From the NCBI GenBank assembly GCA_023678885.1, contig CM042987.1, positions 28,296,927-28,360,926 on the forward strand: a stretch of 64,000 bases of DNA, written 5' to 3'. Within the stretch, counting starts at the first letter, position 1; every line of letters begins with the position of its first letter. The notes under the pieces were generated by a model. It saw only the letters and a list, made by a program, of their open reading frames with translations. It did not search any database and had not been told where the DNA came from. A program made the position numbers and the translations under genes. Source of the stretch: Pogostemon cablin (taxonomy: Eukaryota > Streptophyta > Magnoliopsida > Lamiales > Lamiaceae). This document shows, piece after piece, positions 60,954 to 64,000 of this stretch.

Positions 60954-62578
60954 TGATAGGCTTTTTCTGCGCACTATAATTTAATCCTCAAGTGTAAGGA
61001 TATCAATTGTAGCAGTAATCACCCAAGTTAAATTATCGAACCCAAAAGGACAGCTAATTATTTATTTCCTAAAATTACTAAGTTAATCAGAATCAAGTAA
61101 CCGATATCCAGGAGTTGTGAATTTAATTATTATCTAAATAACAGAAAATTAAATAACTAATAAAATAAATCACAGAAGAAAGATTTAAGATTAATTCAAG
61201 AGAAAATCAACAGTTCTAAGGTATCAGGTATAGACCAACTAATTCGGGTTTCTAGACCTCTAATTGTTCATTCATGCAGTTTCACTGAAAATACACCACA
61301 TATCCCTGTTATCCCACCGAATATGATTCGATTCTAAGCTAACAGTATAATCTGGTTTAAATCCTAAGGTGCGCAAATATTACCAAGCCTTATTCCTAGA
61401 TACTAATCCAGCGAACAACAATACCTCCGGATGGTAAGTTCGACTAACAAGATATTTTCTGGAATTACTACAAGGTTCTATTCACTTCCTACTTGATTGT
61501 CTAATTGCATTGTTCCACTAAACTAATCAAGTATTTGATTAACCAGTTCATGAAATTAAAGTGCTTATAGCGGAGCTACTCTAATCCCTAACAGATAGAC
61601 AATACCAATCATGAACGCACACAAGCTAACACAATAATCCAAGCATTATAGCGGATGTCATGAATGTATTATGAAGACGTTACGAAGCAGAAAAGCATGT
61701 CTTAGTAAAATAAGTAAAATCAAAAGCTCAACTGCATAAATCCCAATCTTTGGTCTAAATCCCCAAATCAATTAAATCAATCCATCAAACCCTAGAACTG
61801 TATAGGAAATTAGCCCATGAGATTACAAGCAATCCTCATGGCTAAGCAATTCATAACAATAATCAAAGTAATAGAAAGGAATAGATAAGAATTGTGAAAC
61901 CCTAGTGTAGGAGCAATCTCACGTTCCTTCTCCGTCTCTTCAATTGCTTGATTCTCCCTCGATTAGCACTTGGAACCCTTGTGGAATTGGATGGATGGTG
62001 AAATCAGGTTGTAATCTGATATGGGTATGAAAGGAGTGTGGATTGATGATGGTTTATGGCTGGACTCTCTCCGATTGACGTCTCGATCTCCCTAATTGTT
62101 TCTAAGATGGATGCAGGGCTGTTTTCGTGACGAATCTTCATCAGAATCGCGTCTGGAAGGTATTTATACAGTGTTGAATCGAACAGGCCCCGTCTGGGCT
62201 CTGAACTGGGCCGCTCGGCACCCAGCTCGGCTCGAGCGGGGTCTGGACCCAGCCGAGCGGCCTGCCACGTACTGGCCACGTCACTGGGGTCCAAGTGGGA
62301 CCCCACTCGGCACTGTTTACCGCCGCTCGGCACCCAGCTCGGCTCGAGCGGCTCGCCGAGCTGCTCCCGAGCTGGGCCGTTCCGGGTCTGTTTTGCTCCT
62401 CTTCCGATCCTGCCCTGTTTTACCCTGTTTTCTGCCTTCGAAACTCACAAAAACACCTTAATAGCCTTAAAATCGTGTAAATACTTAAACATACACAATT
62501 CCATGCAAAAACGATCAATTTCCTAAGCAAAATGGTGTAATGTGCACACATAAAATGCGTGAAATTCCACTCTCAACA
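60954..62578 (-). repeat. 5' LTR of the young element
   Basis: Same length as the other LTR. Differences noticed by eye: A for G near 61141, C for T near 61616, T for C near 61669 and T for C near 62128, all transitions. It provides the promoter for the minus-strand transcript. Confidence 0.95.
62161..62168 (-). promoter_or_regulatory. TATA box in the 5' LTR
   Basis: TATAAATA on the minus strand, preceded by TTCAACACTG and followed by CCTTCC. It is the only good TATA box in the LTR and probably marks the U3/R border about 30 bp downstream. The other LTR has it at 55530-55537. Confidence 0.55.
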
Positions 62579-62583
62579 GGGGG

Positions 62584-63560
62584 TCATGGGAGAGGTTGGT
62601 GGGGAGGTGTTTTCTTAAGTTTGAAAGATGGTAAGGGTAATTGGTTTACTGAAAATATCTCTAGAGTCATTGGCAATGGGTCGGGTACTAGGTTTTGGGA
62701 GGATGTTTGGACTGAAGAGTCAATATTAGAGTCTAGGTTTCCTAGATTATTCAACATCAGTGTTAGTAAGGGTCAATTAGTGTAACATATGAGTAAGTGG
62801 GAGTCTGAATCATGGATTTGGAAATTGGATTAGAGAAAAACACTTAGATATTGGGAGTCCGAGTCTTCTAATGATCTTCTTGAAATTATTAACAGGTTGT
62901 GCTTGAAGAAAGACTATCCAGACAGTTGGAAATGAAAAGAGAGCAAGTAAGGAGGCTACTGTGTTAATGAAGTCTACCATCTACTGCACAAGAGGGATAA
63001 TGAAGGAAGAGGTTCTAATTCTAAAATCTTCAAAAGAGTGTGGAAAAGCGACGCTACATTGAAAATTAAAATTCATGCTTGGAGAACATTGAAAAGGATA
63101 ATTCCAACAAAAGTAAAACTACAACGAAGAGAAAGTTTGCCTATAGGAGTACAAATTGTTTGTCCACTTTGTAAAACTATTTCGGAGGAGGTACATCATA
63201 TCTTCTTCGAATGTGACAAGTCTTCAACAATTTGGCAAGAGACTCTAAAATGGATAGGTTATCAAACACCACTATCAAATGATCCAAAGGTACACTTCAT
63301 GCACTTCAGTAATCTTTCTTTGAAGAGTAGTGAGAAACAGTTTATGGTCGAGTTGTGGATGTGTGTTGTGTGGATAATATGGAAAAATAGAAATGATATA
63401 ATATTTAATGAGGGTAAATGGGAAGCACGGAATATAGTAGATGAAGTAAAAACTCAATTATGATCATGGTATGCTTGGAAGAAGAGGAAGATCAGTCATG
63501 AATTATATTATAAAGAATGGTCAGTTTATCCTCTTAGTCATCTTATATAATTCGCTGCTT
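62584..63560 (+). pseudogene. LINE C-terminal part with zinc-binding domain
   Basis: Continues the same protein after the LTR insertion (GRGWWGGVFLSLKDGKGNWF, GNGSGTRFWEDVW). The reverse-transcriptase zinc-binding domain follows with CPLCKTISEEVHHIFFEC around 63160-63213. Stops near 62783 and 62832 and others show decay. No RNase H domain is recognised after it. Confidence 0.82.
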
Positions 63561-63889
63561 TGTTTGGTTTTGAGATTCTTGAAAATACAGATAGTCAGTT
63601 TGGTTGTTTTAAATTTAGATTGATACGTTTGGTTAATTCTTTTGGATGTACTTTGTAATTTTGGGGTATTTCTCATACTCAATTGGAATGAAATTCCCTT
63701 TTCCCGAAAAAAAAAGAAGCGGACTGAGGGAGTATATAATATAAATGGAAAGTAATAACATTTTTAATAAAAAGTGATAATATCTTTATTTAAAATGATA
63801 ACCATTTAAATTAAAAAAACATAACAACGGTCTCACGCAAATGTTGATATTTTATGTTTATTCCATGCTAATATGATAATTTATCTTAG

Positions 63890-64000
63890 GCTAAAACTTA
63901 TGTACCTCGAGACATCGTGCGTCCAAATACCTATTAGTATTAAATGATATATCATTTAGTATAAGGATGTGTACCTTTTATTTTTTTGAAAAAAATATGA
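63890..64000. repeat. Dispersed repeat, right copy (cut by window edge)
   Basis: TAGGCTAAAACTTATGTACC...ATTAAATGATATATCATTTAGTATAAGG...ACCTTTTATTTTTTTGAAAA matches 9730-9850 in the same orientation. It continues beyond the window. Confidence 0.65.

Larger units (their letters stand above)
54323..62578 (-). mobile_element. Fourth layer: young non-autonomous Athila-type LTR retrotransposon
   Basis: Two 1625-bp LTRs (54323-55947 and 60954-62578) begin TGATAGG and end CTCAACA. The perfect 5-bp target duplication GGGGG sits at 54318-54322 and 62579-62583, inside the LINE. Orientation is minus: primer-binding site at 60931-60947 next to the right-hand (5') LTR, polypurine tract at 55948-55960 next to the left-hand (3') LTR. 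One long ORF encodes gag plus protease. No reverse transcriptase, RNase H or integrase was found, and 55961-57595 has no convincing ORF. Such elements must rely on a relative's polymerase and integrase. The LTRs differ at four positions that I could find, so the insertion is recent. Confidence 0.93.
52254..63710 (+). mobile_element. Third layer: 5'-truncated L1-type LINE, split by an LTR element
   Basis: Begins inside the endonuclease domain and ends with an A tract (63707-63715). It is flanked by AAAAAGAA on both sides (52246-52253 and 63711-63718), as expected for target-primed insertion, though the A tract blurs the exact edge. Two pieces, 52254-54322 and 62584-63710, join to about 3.2 kb. 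The order is endonuclease tail, reverse transcriptase, then zinc-binding C-terminus, as in plant L1-type LINEs. It is not functional: see the separate pieces. Confidence 0.88.
52054..63732. mobile_element. Second layer: Stowaway MITE split by a LINE
   Basis: The left end CTCCCTCCGTCCGATTC (52054-) and the right end GAAGCGGACTGAGGGAG (63716-63732) are inverted repeats. TA flanks them at 52052-52053 and 63733-63734. Without the insert the MITE is about 214 bp, in line with its relatives at 3285 and 13389. Confidence 0.85.
51923..63847. repeat. Outermost layer: 'gtctca' AT-rich repeat split by insertions
   Basis: The left edge AACACTTGTACGAGAACGTC (51924-) and the reverse complement of the right edge (AACATTTGCGTGAGACCGTT) align as weak terminal inverted repeats. 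The filler AATGATAATATTTTAACAAA on the left continues in kind after 63733 (AGTAATAACATTTTTAATAA). Only about 130 bp remain on each side; everything between is later insertion. Confidence 0.5.

Overview
The window looks like nuclear DNA of a flowering plant, most likely a eudicot. The genes carry spliceosomal introns with plant-type AT-rich sequence. The actin intron positions are the classical plant ones, and the spacers are packed with Stowaway-type MITEs (CTCCCTCCGT termini, TA target sites), Athila/Tat-type LTR elements and a plant L1-type LINE. I cannot name the species from sequence alone. Five protein-coding genes can be assembled exon by exon; none form an operon or a visible functional cluster, and all look like housekeeping or regulatory genes.

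Layout from left to right. 1-10.4 kb is gene-free: AT-rich spacer, two Stowaway MITEs, and a decayed non-autonomous LTR retrotransposon (about 3739-9520) with a perfect-TIR MITE inserted just behind its primer-binding site. 10.4-12.75 kb (+) is an intact actin gene (377 aa) with a leader intron. 13.4-14.15 kb holds two more Stowaway MITEs. 14.7-21.34 kb (-) is a MINDY-family deubiquitinase (7 exons, 632 aa). 21.4-24.6 kb is repeat-rich spacer with an odd TIR element carrying a GC-rich payload. 24.64-38.39 kb (+) is the exocyst subunit SEC5 (21 exons, 1077 aa). 39.43-41.98 kb (-) is LSM3 (3 exons, 97 aa). 42.4-47.7 kb (+) is a trihelix transcription factor with a 438-aa single coding exon behind a long leader. 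47.7-52 kb is spacer with three MITEs.

The right 12 kb (51.9-63.85 kb) is the most striking part: a nest of insertions at least four layers deep. An AT-rich repeat with weak terminal inverted repeats holds a Stowaway MITE. The MITE holds a 5'-truncated LINE, broken by stops and frameshifts. The LINE holds a very young Athila-type LTR retrotransposon on the minus strand. The LTR element has two 1625-bp LTRs that differ at only four sites I could find, a perfect GGGGG target duplication, a tRNA-type primer-binding site and a single uninterrupted 1079-aa gag-protease ORF. It has no recognisable reverse transcriptase, RNase H or integrase, so it appears non-autonomous.

All gene models were joined by hand. 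Every junction uses a GT donor and AG acceptor, and all reading-frame phases close, which is strong internal support. Untranslated exons, transcription starts and polyadenylation sites are only approximate. I found no tRNA or rRNA gene, CRISPR array or organellar insert that I could defend.
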